Part shown: positions 11,140 through 21,769 of the stretch, piece by piece | Layout: each line of letters opens with the position of its first letter | How positions within the stretch are numbered: the stretch's first letter is position 1 | From: Heterodera schachtii | Lineage: Eukaryota > Nematoda > Chromadorea > Rhabditida > Heteroderidae | Direction of reading: 5' to 3' | Length of the DNA stretch: 64,000 nucleotides | Assembly: GCA_023374025.1 (NCBI GenBank) | Contig: SIJG01000092.1 | Coordinates: forward strand, 356,853 to 420,852 | The notes under the pieces: generated by a model | Told to the model about the DNA's origin: nothing | What the model saw: the letters and a program-made list of their open reading frames with translations, nothing else | Databases searched by the model: none | Translations under genes and position numbers: made by a program

Positions 11140-11379
11140 TGTCGTGTATGAGGACTTATTTGATGGGACTCAATTGGACATTTCATATTTCCCTCTTAAT
11201 CCCCAACTGTCATTGCTGTCTATTTAAATGTTGTCTTTCCCTCTTTCTCCCCGCAGTCTTCCCAGTCATTCTTCATTTATTAAATTGTTTTCCCTCATCA
11301 ACTTTGACCTCCGCATATATTTGTTTATTTCTTCACTGCAAATAAATCAATTCATTTGGCTGTTGAGTCGGACACAACA
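11140..11379 (+). repeat. 5' LTR
   Basis: 240 bp, TG...CA ends. A TATTTAAAT promoter-like box lies mid-LTR and an AATAAA signal close to the 3' edge. One T shorter than the 3' LTR in the run near 11320. Confidence 0.95.
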
Positions 11380-11678
11380 GTTCACTGGCGCAGTCAGCAG
11401 TGCAAAACAAAGCGACGAGGCACAATCGGAGTTAAATAAAATACGTAAAGTAAAGCGTTCAACTGCCGATTTCATCAAAAACGCAAAGTAAAGCGTACTT
11501 CATCTGCCGACTTCATCCATCAAAAAGCTCAAAAAGCTAAATTAAAAGCGTGAAAGTAAACACGAATATTGTTTGTCAGCTCAGTAAAGTAATTCTGTCA
11601 ACAAAGCCGAACTTTCACAAAAGGATAAAGTAATTCCCACGTCAAAGCATCACCACCAAATTCGTCAACAATTCAAAG

Positions 11679-12705
11679 ATGGCCGAGCCAAAAGCCAAAG
11701 CTGGAAAAGGGCCGGGACCCTACACAGCGGAGATGGCATGGAAAATCTGGGAGGAGCGCTTCGAATTTTTCATCAAACTCAGAGCAGTCACTGATGCCGA
11801 AACAAAGAAGCTGCTGTTCTTCACAGAAATCGGGCCGATCTACGAGGAATTGCGACAGATGGCACTACCGGATGATGTCAGGGATATGCCCTTGGATGAA
11901 ATCAAGGCATTGATGAGAGATCAATATGGAGAGACAAAGACTGTGGCCGCAAAACGACACGAATTGTTTGCTGCGAAACAAACGCAAGGACAAACCATCC
12001 GCGATTATGCGATTAAATTGCGCACTCTGATCGCCAATGCAGAATGGCACAGAGATTCGGTGGACATGTGCCTGACAGCGTTGTTCATCAATGGACTCGC
12101 AGATGATTCAATTCGAGCGGAACTGATCAAAAAAGGCGACAATGCTCTGAAGTTCAAAGACGCAATCGAAACTGCGGTGCTTTTGGAACAATCATCATTG
12201 GACGCGCAACGAATCGGTGGACATGGGCCAAGAGAAATGGTGGCCAAGGTTTCATCTCAAAGAAAGGAGAAGAAAACCGGAGGAACGAAAACACCAGGGC
12301 AATGTCATCGATGCGGAAGGAACGGCCATTGGGCGAGTGAATGCCCCAGTAAAAACACCGAATGCCGAAAATGTGGAAGGATTGGACATTGGGCAGTGGC
12401 CTGCAAAGCAAAGCAGAGCACGACATCAAACGCAGACAAAGGAAGGCAAGGCTCCTCTTACTTCAAAGGAAAGCCGGTGCATCAAATCAGCGCACAAAAG
12501 CGTGATTCTTCCATGGATGTTGCGAGCGTCGTCAAGCAAAAAGAAGTCAAATCACTCACAGCACCACCAGCATTCGTTCAATTGCAACTGCAAAAAGAGA
12601 AAGCAGATTTTGAATTGGACAGTGGCGCCGACGTTTCGCTGGTCTCCGAAGACGATTGGATTGCAAATGGCGAGCCAAAATTGTCAACATTGTTCGGGAT
12701 TGCAC
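11679..12705 (+). CDS. gag: Gag and N-terminal half of protease
   Basis: ATG at 11679, 300 bp behind the 5' LTR. The protein starts with a capsid-like helical domain (about residues 1-170), then a basic stretch, then two zinc knuckles of the CX2CX4HX4C form (CHRCGRNGHWASEC, codons from 12303; CRKCGRIGHWAVAC, from 12363). The protease active site LDSGADVSLV begins at about 12615, in the same frame as Gag, so Gag and protease share one frame. Past about 12697 this frame stops resembling protease, and the rest of the domain (AYGGKPINVLG) continues in the +1 frame. Gag would package element RNA into virus-like particles. The open frame itself runs on to 12830 without meaning. Confidence 0.9.
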
Positions 12706-15480
12706 GCGTACGGAGGAAAGCCAATCAACGTCCTTGGTTTCTACAAGTCAAAAGTAAAGTACTTGGGAAGAGAAACCACTACGGATTTGTATGTGGTCAA
12801 GGACAAGGCAAAGAATCTGTGTGGACGTGATTTGATCAAAAAGCTACAGATCGACTTGAACAAAGCGTTTGGAATTGGAATGGTACAACAAATTCGGGAC
12901 ACCAAATCCGGCAGTAAATTGGACGAAGTGCTCCAAAATCACGCCGAAGTCTTCAGTGAAGGACTTGGCCGCTGTACACGACACATCGCGTTAAAATTTA
13001 AAACGGATGTACAGCCAAAAAGATGCAAGCCGCGTCCCGTGCCATTCGCGTTGCGTCCCGAGGTGGAGAAGGTTTTAAACCAATGGGAAAAGGAAGGAGT
13101 CCTCGAGCCTGTGGCGACATCTGATTGGGCAACTCCGCTCGTCATTGTGCCAAAGCCCGGCAACAAAATTCGATTGTGCTGCGACTATAAGGTCACAGTC
13201 AATCCGTGCCTGGACATCCATCAGTACCCGCTCCCTCGACCGGAAGAACTGTTCAGCGCTCTCAACAATGGCGACAAATTCTCAAAGCTGGACTTGAAAG
13301 AGGCCTACTTACAGCTTCCGTTGGACGATCAGGCGAAGGAATGCCTCACAATCTGCACTCATAAAGGGTTGTATCGATTTTCACGCATGCCCTACGGAGT
13401 GGCATCGGCACCAGCGATATTCCAGCAGGTGATGGAAGAAATTCTCTGCGGAATTGACGGAGTGGCAGTGTATTTGGACGACATCGTCGTCACTGCTACA
13501 AACAATGCCGAACATTTGAAGAGATTGGATGCCGTTCTCCAAAGACTTCAAAAGGCAGGACTACGAGTAAAAAAGGAAAAATGCTCGTTCATGCAAGAAA
13601 GCATTGTCTATTTGGGACACATAATCGACCGGCAAGGAATTCGAACTTCGCCAGAGAAGGTGGAAGCAATTCAAAAAATGCCGGCACCGGAAAATTTGAA
13701 AGAACTTCAATCGTTTCTCGGCATGGTTGGCTATTACGGAAAGTTCATCCCTTCATTGGCGACGGTTTCGGAACCATTGAATGAACTTCGCCGGACAGAA
13801 AAGAAATGGCATTGGGGACAGGAGCAACAAAAAGCCTTCGGAAAAATCAAGGAAATGTTGGCTTCAAACGACATCCTCGTGCATTTCGACCCTGAAAAGC
13901 CTCTCTTTTTGGCAACAGACGCGTCGGATTATGGCATTGGAGCTGTTTTATTTCATAAGGATGCCAAGACTGGAAAAGTTGGAGTCATCGCTTATGCGTC
14001 AAAAACATTAAGCACATCCGAGCGGAATTATGCGCAAATTGAGAAGGAGGGACGTGGAGTGATTTTCGGCGTAGAAAAATTCAACCAATATTTATACGGC
14101 CGAAAGTTCACACTACAGACTGACCATGAGCCGCTGAAACGGATTTTTGGACCAAAGGGTCAACTGCCAGTCGTTGCTGCCAGGCGTTTACATCGTTGGA
14201 GCTTAATTTTGATGAACTACGAGTTCGACATCGAATATTGCTCAACAACCAATTTTGGACACGCCGATGGATTGTCGCGACTGCCAACACCAGAAGTCGA
14301 CCAAATTTGCAAGGAGAGCTTCGACATTGGCGAAATTCAGAAGGAATGCCAAAATGCTCTGCCAATAACAGCAAATGGCATCGCAAACGAGCTCAGAAAG
14401 GACCCAACGCTTAAAAAAGTGAAAAATTTCACTGAGCAAGGGTGGCCAACAAACAAGCAAATCGACGCCGAAATTCGACCATTCTACGTGGTGCGCGACG
14501 AAATTGAGACCCAAAACGGATGTTTGATGCTTGGGACTCGAACAATCATCCCAGCAAAATTCCGTGGAGAAATTTTAAAATTGATCCATGAGACACATCC
14601 GGGAATCGTGCGCATGAAGTCGCTGGCGAGACAAAAAGTCTGGTGGCCCGGCATCGACAAGGACATCGAAGCAATTCGTAAGCAATGCAAAATTTGCCAG
14701 ACAAATGCATCGGAAATGAGAAAAGTGCCGTTGCACCCTTGGGAAGTGCCAGAAGTGCCATGGCAGAGGCTTCACATCGATTTTTGTGGCCCATTTCTCG
14801 GAAAAATGTGGTTGATTGTTGTGGATGCAAAGACGAAATGGCCGGAAGTCATTATGATGGCGAAAACATCGACAGAAGCGACCATTTCGGCAATTCGAAA
14901 TTTGTTATGGACGCATGGAATTCCACTACAAATCGTCAGTGATAACGGCCCGCAATTCACTTCAAAGGAATTTGCGAAGTTCTGTGAAGAACGTGGCATC
15001 ACGCACACTCTCACAGCGCCGTACCATCCCCAAAGCAACGGAGAAGCGGAGAGATTCGTCCAAACCTTCAAGAAAGGAATGCTCCTCAACAAAAAGGAGA
15101 AAAATTGGGAAAACGAACTCGCGAAAAACCAATTTCTTCTGAAATATCGGATCACACCGCATTCAGCGACAGGACAATCACCGGCAAAAATGATGTTCAA
15201 CAGAGAACTGAGGACAAAACTCGATTTGGTCCAGCCGGTTTTCAACCCAAAGAAAAGGGAAGAAAGGGAGGAAAAGCAAAAAGTTGTGGACAACTACAGA
15301 GACCGAGTCAAAAGAATTTTGATCGAGGCACTTGGAAAAGGTCATTCGACATTGGCCAGAAGATTTTCGCCAGGAATTTCCGCGACGGAACCAAGTGGAT
15401 GGAAGGCGAAATTGTGCGCCAAATCTCACCATCACTTTTCCTTGTCAGAACCAAAAGAGGAATTTGGAAAAGGCACTTAG
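12697..15480 (+). CDS. pol: Pol: C-terminal protease, RT, RNase H, integrase core
   Basis: This frame carries the rest of the protease, then reverse transcriptase with the catalytic YLDD at 13471-13482, RNase H (LATDASDYGIGAVL, about 13914), the integrase HHCC zinc finger (HETHPG at about 14590, CKIC at about 14688) and the integrase DDE core (HIDFCGPF at about 14773, SDNGPQF at about 14938, NGEAERF at about 15040). Function: copies element RNA into DNA and inserts it. The start is a frame junction, not an ATG; the frame is open upstream to 12217 but is meaningless there. From about 15306 the homologous sequence leaves this frame, and the TAG at 15480 is out of frame with the true integrase tail. 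All catalytic residues that I can see are present. Confidence 0.93.
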   Translation, partial: GLHAYGGKPINVLGFYKSKVKYLGRETTTDLYVVKDKAKNLCGRDLIKKLQIDLNKAFGIGMVQQIRDTKSGSKLDEVLQNHAEVFSEGLGRCTRHIALKFKTDVQPKRCKPRPVPFALRPEVEKVLNQWEKEGVLEPVATSDWATPLVIVPKPGNKIRLCCDYKVTVNPCLDIHQYPLPRPEELFSALNNGDKFSKLDLKEAYLQLPLDDQAKECLTICTHKGLYRFSRMPYGVASAPAIFQQVMEEILCGIDGVAVYLDDIVVTATNNAEHLKRLDAVLQRLQKAGLRVKKEKCSFMQESIVYLGHIIDRQGIRTSPEKVEAIQKMPAPENLKELQSFLGMVGYYGKFIPSLATVSEPLNELRRTEKKWHWGQEQQKAFGKIKEMLASNDILVHFDPEKPLFLATDASDYGIGAVLFHKDAKTGKVGVIAYASKTLSTSERNYAQIEKEGRGVIFGVEKFNQYLYGRKFTLQTDHEPLKRIFGPKGQLPVVAARRLHRWSLILMNYEFDIEYCSTTNFGHADGLSRLPTPEVDQICKESFDIGEIQKECQNALPITANGIANELRKDPTLKKVKNFTEQGWPTNKQIDAEIRPFYVVRDEIETQNGCLMLGTRTIIPAKFRGEILKLIHETHPGIVRMKSLARQKVWWPGIDKDIEAIRKQCKICQTNASEMRKVPLHPWEVPEVPWQRLHIDFCGPFLGKMWLIVVDAKTKWPEVIMMAKTSTEATISAIRNLLWTHGIPLQIVSDNGPQFTSKEFAKFCEERGITHTLTAPYHPQSNGEAERFVQTFKKGMLLNKKEKNWENELAKNQFLLKYRITPHSATGQSPAKMMFNRELRTKLDLVQPVFNPKKREEREEKQKVVDNYRDRVKRILIEALGKGHSTLARRFSPGISATEPSGWKAKLCAKSHHHFSLSEPKEEFGKGT

Positions 15481-15701
15481 ATCAGCTAAAATCCAACGAA
15501 ACGGAGACGGACAGCGAAAGTGCCGAAACCGATTCAAATTCGTCACTGGCAGAACAAGCTGAGATGGACGCCGACGGTGGAAATCAGCCGGACATTGATG
15601 CGCAAGATGAACCGCAAAATGTGCCGACGAATGATCAAGAGGAGCTCAGACGATCGAGCAGACAGCGTAAGCCGAGAACCATCTTCGATCCGAGTCGATG
15701 A
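15306..15701 (+). CDS. Integrase C-terminal domain and acidic tail
   Basis: In the Gag frame from about 15306 the sequence reads KNFDRGTWKRSFDIGQKIFA, then KWMEGEIVRQISPSLFLV and RHLDQLKSN, which is the usual integrase C-terminal chromatin-binding fold of gypsy elements. An acidic tail (repeated ETDSESAETDS) and a basic end RRSSRQRKPR follow, then TGA at 15699-15701, 25 bp before the 3' LTR. It should be the end of Pol but is one frame off from the RT/integrase core. The two frame changes compensate each other, so Gag, Pol core and this tail would form one polyprotein but for them. Confidence 0.85.
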   Translation, partial: SQKNFDRGTWKRSFDIGQKIFARNFRDGTKWMEGEIVRQISPSLFLVRTKRGIWKRHLDQLKSNETETDSESAETDSNSSLAEQAEMDADGGNQPDIDAQDEPQNVPTNDQEELRRSSRQRKPRTIFDPSR

Positions 15702-15726
15702 ACCGATTGAATTGGTGGGGAGGAGA

Positions 15727-15967
15727 TGTCGTGTATGAGGACTTATTTGATGGGACTCAATTGGACATTTCATATTTCCCTCTTAATCCCCAACTGTCAT
15801 TGCTGTCTATTTAAATGTTGTCTTTCCCTCTTTCTCCCCGCAGTCTTCCCAGTCATTCTTCATTTATTAAATTGTTTTCCCTCATCAACTTTGACCTCCG
15901 CATATATTTTGTTTATTTCTTCACTGCAAATAAATCAATTCATTTGGCTGTTGAGTCGGACACAACA
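15727..15967 (+). repeat. 3' LTR
   Basis: 241 bp, identical to the 5' LTR except one extra T near 15909. Preceded by the purine tract at about 15713-15726. Confidence 0.95.
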
Positions 15968-16245
15968 CATAGCAAAATTGGATATATCACACTTAGAATT
16001 TTCTAAAAAAAATTAGGATATTGGCATCAGTCGGCTTCGTTTCTGTTCCTCCTGTTTCGACACCGAGACAAAAAATAATAATTTTCTATAAATTATATAT
16101 AATTTATTTTAAAATATTCAAGAAAAAAAACATTCCTAGAAGTTTTTGTCAAAATTTTGAATCAAAGTTTTCCACAATCTTTTTAGAACAAAAACAAATA
16201 AGCACAGAATTTTGATCACTGATCAGCTGCTTTATACCAAACAAA

Positions 16246-18152
16246 ATGATTTTTTACTCCCCTTTTTGTGCTTTTTCAATTGCCATTATTTGGCTTGGCT
16301 TCTTTTTTGAATGCTCAAATGGCACTGGTAATGGAAATGACAAAGTGCCAAAAAACATTGGCAAATCTTCTTCAAGCCGAGGCCGCAACATTGAAAACAA
16401 AACTAGTGGTGATTCAGCTGAGGTTTGTTAACACATTTATGAGCCGAAATTGGCAATTTTTATTGGAGAGCAAATCCTATGCACACGCTTTTTAGGAAAT
16501 TGACTCAAAATTTGGTTTTGAAAAGTTGTTTTTGATAAGTTTATGAAAATGGGTTTAAATAAATTGGCATTTTTATTGGCAGAAAATCCGACACCCATTT
16601 TTTAGGGAAATGACTCAAAAACCACAAAATTTGTTGAATAAAATCGGATTTAAATAAATGGCATTTTTATCCTTAAAGATAGAAAATTTGTTTTCTTACA
16701 TTAATATTTTTAATCTTCTTTTTGGAGGAAAATACGAAAGCCCACGTTTAATTTAGATTTAAATTTTATTTGTAATTTAAATGACTCTTTCAGCAGCTCA
16801 AAAAGAAATATAAATTATAATATAAAAAAAATTAAAATAAACAATTTTAAGGTGCCTTTAAAATCCGAACCAACCAAATCTGTGGGATACCGTAAAGTGT
16901 CGTGGCGCAAAAGTCGCAACACGCTGCAGTATTACCCAATTTTAATAGTGTTTTCATTCATTTAAGAAATGTTAAATTTAATAGTTTAATGAACTTTGTC
17001 CTAATTAAGTTATTTATTTTTTTCCTTTTATTTATTACAAGAAGGTAAGTTCTTTAATTATTTGTTGAAATTTAAATATTTTTTAAAATAATACCAATTT
17101 TAAGGTGCCTTTAAAATTCATACAAAATGCATGGGATGACGAATTTTGTCACGAAAAGCTCAAAATCAAGGAGTTGGAGGGCGAAAAACAAAAACCTACA
17201 ATTAGTGTTTTAAAAACAATAATTAGTCCCTTTGGGGGATATTCCGTCTTCGCAAAAGAACCGATTTCGCTGAACAATGTTTCAACTGGCATTTTTTACT
17301 TTGAAATAACAGTCAAAAAAATGGGAAGGTTAACATATGAAATTCATTAAATAAATAAACTTAAAAATTGATTTTCTTTTCAACTTTAAACTCACTTTTC
17401 AGCTCTTTTTTCGGATTTGCCGACAAACAAAAGGATAAATTGGAGAAAATGAATTATATGAAGAAGCACACTTATGCATATACAAACGGTGGCTCTTTTG
17501 TCTTTAACGGTTCAGTGAAACGTGTTAAGCAGGATTCATTAGTAAAGGAAGGTGATGTTGTCGGAATTGGCGTTAATTTGGACACTCGAAAAATTATATT
17601 CAACGAAAATGGAAATAAATTTGGTTTGTAAAAATTATATTGTATTTTTTATTATTTAAAAAGATAATTTAGAATTTGAATTTTACACATTAATATATAT
17701 ATAACATTTTCTTATTTTTTTACAGTTCCTATTTTGTTGATTATTTTTTCACAGATTCTTCCGCTTTGTTCCTTGATAAATCTTCTGATGTTCGTCAATT
17801 GTTTCCATTTGTTATCTTGTCAAAAGTTGGTGACAAAATTGAGACTAATTTTGGACCCCATTTCAATTACGAAATGCCAATCCGTGAATTCTCAATTCAA
17901 ACTGCCGAAAATTTTTTGCGCGGTGGAGAAATTACAAAACAGGTTCAAAAAACAGTTACCAATGAAATTAGTTCCAACTTACCTCTATCCTTTCAGAATT
18001 GCAAAAACGGGATTTTGACTTCTATTTTAAAAACCGTGACCCAAAAACGGGAATTCATTCGGGAACAGTGCCTTAATGAATCTGAATTATGTAAATCTGT
18101 TTTTAGGATGAAAATGATTTTATTACAAAGCATTCATTTAAAATTTCATTGA
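16246..18152 (+). CDS. SPRYSEC-like secreted SPRY-domain protein (SPRY1)
   Basis: Exons 16246-16422, 17105-17328, 17403-17623, 17755-18152; joined frame open for 339 residues. Exon 1 encodes a signal peptide (FSIAIIWLGFFFECSNG) and a Ser/Asn-rich linker. The SPRY domain follows: WDDEFCHEKL, GGYSVFAKEPI and IFYFEITV in exon 2; FFGFADKQ, GDVVGIGVNLDTRKIIFNE in exon 3; LFPFVILSKVGDKIETNFGP in exon 4. A Cys-poor tail of about 90 residues follows that is absent from the other SPRY genes here. Secreted SPRY proteins of cyst nematodes (SPRYSEC/RBP-1 group) are delivered into host cells, where some bind resistance proteins; assigning that role here is inference. The exon 1-2 intron is 682 bp and contains a second copy of the exon 2 acceptor (AAGGTGCCTTTAAAAT at 16850). 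The exon 1 link rests on phase and position only. Confidence 0.75.
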
Positions 18153-18176
18153 TGTTTTTAGATTTAAAATGATTAG

Positions 18177-18966
18177 ATCAAATTTATTTGTGAAGAAGGC
18201 CTCAAACTCACTGGCGACAAAAGTTTGACTGTACATAATAATATGAAAATATATGGTAATATTTTTTATTAAATTCAATCATATAATGTACAGTAACTTT
18301 CTTCAAAAGATTGGCTCTCCGTCTTTGCTAAACATCCGATTTTGCCGAACAATAATTCATCCAACATTTTTTATTTTGAAATTACAGTCAAAAATTTACT
18401 AGGGTAAGGTATTTTTTTTTCCAAAAAATAAATATTTATCAAAATTAACATTTTTCAGTGGTATTTTGTTTGGATTTGCGGATAAACAGCATAAAAATGC
18501 ATTGGATAATGGAATTAGTTTTCGCAAGCACTCTTATGTATATCATCGTGATGGCTATTTTTATATTAATGGAAATCAAACATATGTTGGATATAAATTC
18601 GGGGTTGGCGATGTCGTCGGATGCGGCGTTAATTTGGCCACCCGACAGATAATTTTCACAAAGAATGGACGTCCTCTTGGTTTGTTAGACAAATTTGAAT
18701 ATTTAATTGTTTTGTTGAAATTTATTTAGAAATTCAAAATAATAATTTTATTTATTTTTTACTTTTTAATAATCCCTTCTCTTTTTCGCATATTTTTCAC
18801 AGATTCTTCGGTTTTATTGTTGATCAATCTTTCGCTGCTAACAAATTGTTTCCGTTTGTTGCTTTGTTTTCCATTGGGTGACGAAATTACGGCGAATTTT
18901 GGTTCGGAGGAATTCAAATTCAATCAGAAACTCTCTGAATTGAGAAGCCATTCACTGAAGCATTGA
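18177..18966 (+). pseudogene. Second SPRY copy (SPRY2), no start codon, compensated frameshifts
   Basis: Exons 18177-18255, 18310-18403, 18459-18679, 18803-18966 (TGA). SPRY motifs in order: [78 protein letters not shown]. It begins only 25 bp after the SPRY1 stop and has no signal-peptide exon and no ATG. The usual WDANxC strand is replaced, so its 5' end is missing. In the last exon, one base is missing after GATTCTTC and one extra G occurs in ATTGGGTGAC, so about 24 residues are read in another but open frame before the domain comes back into frame. Either a truncated tandem duplicate or the second half of a double-SPRY gene; I found no in-phase splice joining it to SPRY1. Confidence 0.6.
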
Positions 18967-20214
18967 TTGATTATTGATTGATTGAGCATTTGTTTATTTT
19001 CTAATTACCTTCTATTTTTTCTTTTCTTTCTATGCTTTTTTATTTATACATTAAAAAGGGGAAGCTTTAGAGCAGAAATGCTGGGAGCATCACAGAATAC
19101 TGTGTGCCTCTGGGCCAAATAGGTACTTTGGATGACCTTTTTCCGATTTGTCCTTTTTTTTTGCTATCTTTTCAGTTTTACTGTTGGTTCTTTTTATTTA
19201 CGATATCATTTATTATGTGTCTGTGCATAAATTAAAAAAAAATTGTTTTATTAGGCATTAAAATATTGTCTTTTTAAATACAAAAACAAAATTGTATTTT
19301 TTCAATTAGTTCAAATAGAAAATTTGGATTTTTTTCATAAGTTTTTGCAAAAATTGTAAATTTCCCTTTTGATTTCAATTTAATACTTCATGATTAAGGC
19401 TACGATTTATAGTTTTTTCACTATTTTTTCCTGAGCTCCCCGTAGCCTGAAATGCACGAATAACATGTTTTTTTCGGCTGTTGTTAAGCTACTTTTCGAG
19501 TTATTAGCAACTATTTTTAGTTTTTTACTTTTAGCAACTAAAAACTATAAAATTTTAAAAAAAAAACTTATTTTCAACTATTTTGGCGTTTTGCCCAAAA
19601 TTTGTTAACAAAAATGCAATAAAAAAGAAAAATACACCCCTAAGAATCGACCTAAAAATTTTTTTCAAAAAATACACCCCTGAGATCGACATTGAAAATT
19701 TTCAAAATGCGCCCCTAGAAATGAAATTCTCTAAAATTCATCTCCAAAATTATTATTTTATTTTCTTGACAAAAATTTTGATTTTAAAAATTATTTAGCT
19801 CAATACTGATTTGGCCTAATTTTTTTTTACTTTTTTGGATAAAATTTTACGATTTTACGCCTCTAAATTTGAAAGTTTTTAGCAAATGGAGGTTTTTAGA
19901 AATTAAGAACTAATTATTTTGGCAGTTTTTAGCAACTATAAATCGTAGACCTATTCATGATATCACAAATTTATGTTATATAATTAGTTTGGCTCATTTA
20001 AATTAAATGATTTGAAATTCTTAAACGACTTCATATTCTTTAACCATCTCAATGGTAAAATCAGAGTTAATTTAAATAGTAAAAACTTTTTGTTCTGTAA
20101 ATTTTTGATTTCCGAATTTTTAATTCTTAGTGGATGATCAATTTTTTAAAAAATAAAAAATTCATGACTTAACTCATACTAAAACAACGAAAAAGAAAAA
20201 GTAATAAATGACGA
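18967..20214. repeat. Repeat-rich spacer with an inverted-end repeat at 19398-19952
   Basis: CTACGATTTATAG at 19401 and its reverse complement at 19934 delimit a repeat-like block. Inside it ACACCCCTAAGAAT recurs. The same block aligns with about 22960-23331, and fragments of it recur near 32240, 35570, 46400 and 61870. No coding frame. Confidence 0.6.
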
Positions 20215-20302
20215 AAGTTCCTACTGTGCTGGTGATACCGTAGGAATTGGTCTCAATTCGGCCACTCGACAAATCATTTTCACCAAAAATGGACTTCGTT
20301 TG
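20215..20302 (+). pseudogene. SPRY exon fragment
   Basis: SSYCAGDTVGIGLNSATRQI then IFTKNGLRLG, the strongest SPRY signature, followed by a GT donor-like sequence. Nothing before or after it belongs to the domain. It is an isolated fragment. Confidence 0.7.
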
Positions 20303-20402
20303 GGTTGTCAATAAATAAATAATTATAAAAATTTTTATAAATAATATTCTTTAAATTTAAAATAATTTCACATCCCATATTTTCCCCCTTTTCATCATTT
20401 AC

Positions 20403-20466
20403 CCCCATTTTCTGCTGCTTGTGTGAAATCATCTCTACAATTTATTAAATTGGTTGAAAATGACAT
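20403..20466 (-). pseudogene. Orphan first exon of the coiled-coil/SPRY family
   Basis: Minus strand: ATG at 20466, MSFSTNLINCRDDFTQAAEN, then a GTAAATGATG donor. No following exon on the minus strand. It keeps its upstream promoter block (20520-20636) and serves as the empty-site reference for element H1. Confidence 0.6.
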
Positions 20467-20610
20467 TTTTAATTGGTTATCTCTAAAATAAGCTTAGATT
20501 TTAAATTTTATTTATATAAAAATATGTTTTTGTTGAATAAATGACAAAGAATAAAAGATAAATAAAATGACCATTCATTCCTTCATTTTGCTTACATTTT
20601 ATTATAAATC

Positions 20611-20636
20611 GGCAAAATGGTGACCCAAAAACTGGA
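20611..20636 (-). promoter_or_regulatory. Shared upstream element (GGGTCACCATTTTGCC)
   Basis: Minus-strand text TTTTTGGGTCACCATTTTGC, 145 bp upstream of the ATG at 20466. Near-identical elements lie upstream of the starts at 23949 and 60587. Confidence 0.55.
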
Positions 20637-20654
20637 GGAGCAAAAATCAATTAC

Positions 20655-21642
20655 GTACATATCAGGGGTGTGACTTGTCTCAGAAAAGACGAGAGCGAGA
20701 GTTTGTCGAGAGGCGAGAGTCCCCAAAAACACGAGAGTTGGCGAGAGGCGAGAGGACGAGAGGCGAGAGTTTTTCAAATTTTTTTCTGTATCCTTATTTT
20801 TTAATTTAAAAAACTTTAAAATCGTATATTAAATTAGCGTTACGGGCCTGCTTATTTGGGCAAATACCGGGTCAGGGTATTGCCGGGTCCAGAAAAGCCG
20901 GGTCAGGGCCCTAGCTTATAAACCGAGTCCAGGTCCTAAAATTCAAAAAAAAACTTTAAAATTTTTTCATGAAAATAAAATAAATATTTTCATGAAATAT
21001 ATTTATTTTACAAACAAACTTTATTATTTGTCCATTTTTTGCCATTCAAACTACCTTTTTTTACGGCACGTTTTATCCAAAAAACTTTTGGGAAACTGTG
21101 GAGAAGGGTCCGGCGGTGCCGATAGGCGCCGCCGGGAAAATTTTTTTAAATTTTTATGCAAATTGGTAACAAATTTTGTCCAAAAAATGGCCAAATTTAG
21201 CGATTTTGAACAAGTTTCAGGAAAAAAATTGAAAATTTCTATGCAATTTATTAACAGAAATTGTACAAAATTGACTATTTCTCGGAATTCCGTGCCATCC
21301 CTGGTTTGTAGGCTGTTTAAAAAAAGAAAAAACAATCATTTTTAAGTTGAAATATTTGAAAAATAATGAAAGACAGAAGGTTTTAACCACCAGACCAAAT
21401 TTGAACATGTTCTACTAAAGAAAATTGTTCTCTAATTTAAGACATTAAGGAAGGAGAGAAAGAGATTTATGTTTTTTTTTCGCGTAAATTTGAAAATTTT
21501 TCTGACTGCTCAAAAGTTCAATCTTTAGGGGTGTATTTTCAACTCTCGCCTCTCGTCCCAAAAAACGAGAGGCGAGAGTACCAAAAATGGCGAGAGTTGG
21601 CGAGAGGCGAGAGGCGAGAGTTGTCCCACCCCTGGTACATAT
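20655..21642. mobile_element. Non-autonomous hAT-like element H3 with 8-bp target duplication
   Basis: Element 20663-21634, flanked by GTACATAT on both sides (20655-20662 and 21635-21642). Ends CAGGGGTGTGAC and the inverted copy of CAGGGGTGGGAC. Subterminal DNA on both sides repeats GAGAGGCGAGAG. The shared hairpin core is at 21110-21135 on the opposite strand to H1. No transposase frame. A fragment CCATCCCTGG near 21297 resembles an end of the 94-bp element at 21991. Confidence 0.88.
21110..21135 (-). repeat. GC-rich hairpin core (in H3)
   Basis: Reads CCGGCGGTGCC, GATA, GGCGCCGCCGG on the plus strand; same core as in H1, opposite orientation, with the TTTCCCAAAAGTTTT flank. Confidence 0.9.
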
Positions 21643-21769
21643 CCTTCTTAAATTAATGTAAATATCCTTCTTATATATTTATGAACAATTATTTTCTGAA
21701 TTCTTACGTTGAAAATATTTTTGTATGGGAGGGAAGAAAAGAACAAAATCGAAATAGAATTCAAGGCGA

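Larger units (their letters stand above)
11135..15972 (+). mobile_element. Young Ty3/gypsy LTR retrotransposon
   Basis: LTRs run from TGTCGTGT to ACAACA at 11140-11379 and 15727-15967, flanked by the 5-bp target duplication CATAG (11135-11139 and 15968-15972). A primer-binding-site-like TGGCGCAGTCAGCAG follows the 5' LTR at 11386, and a purine tract GGTGGGGAGGAGA precedes the 3' LTR. Order of domains is Gag with two CCHC knuckles, aspartic protease, reverse transcriptase, RNase H and integrase, which is Ty3/gypsy order; two knuckles suggest the Mag lineage (inference). The LTRs differ by a single-base indel, so insertion was recent. Two frame changes (near 12697 and 15306) interrupt the reading frame. 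Its GC-rich coding DNA contrasts with the surroundings. Confidence 0.95.

Noticed and set aside
11865..15773. Many antisense and off-frame frames in the retrotransposon
   Set aside because: Shadows of gag-pol in GC-richer DNA.
18091..18180. Splice joining SPRY1 and SPRY2 into a double-SPRY protein
   Set aside because: Candidate donors and acceptors do not join in phase; left as an open possibility only.
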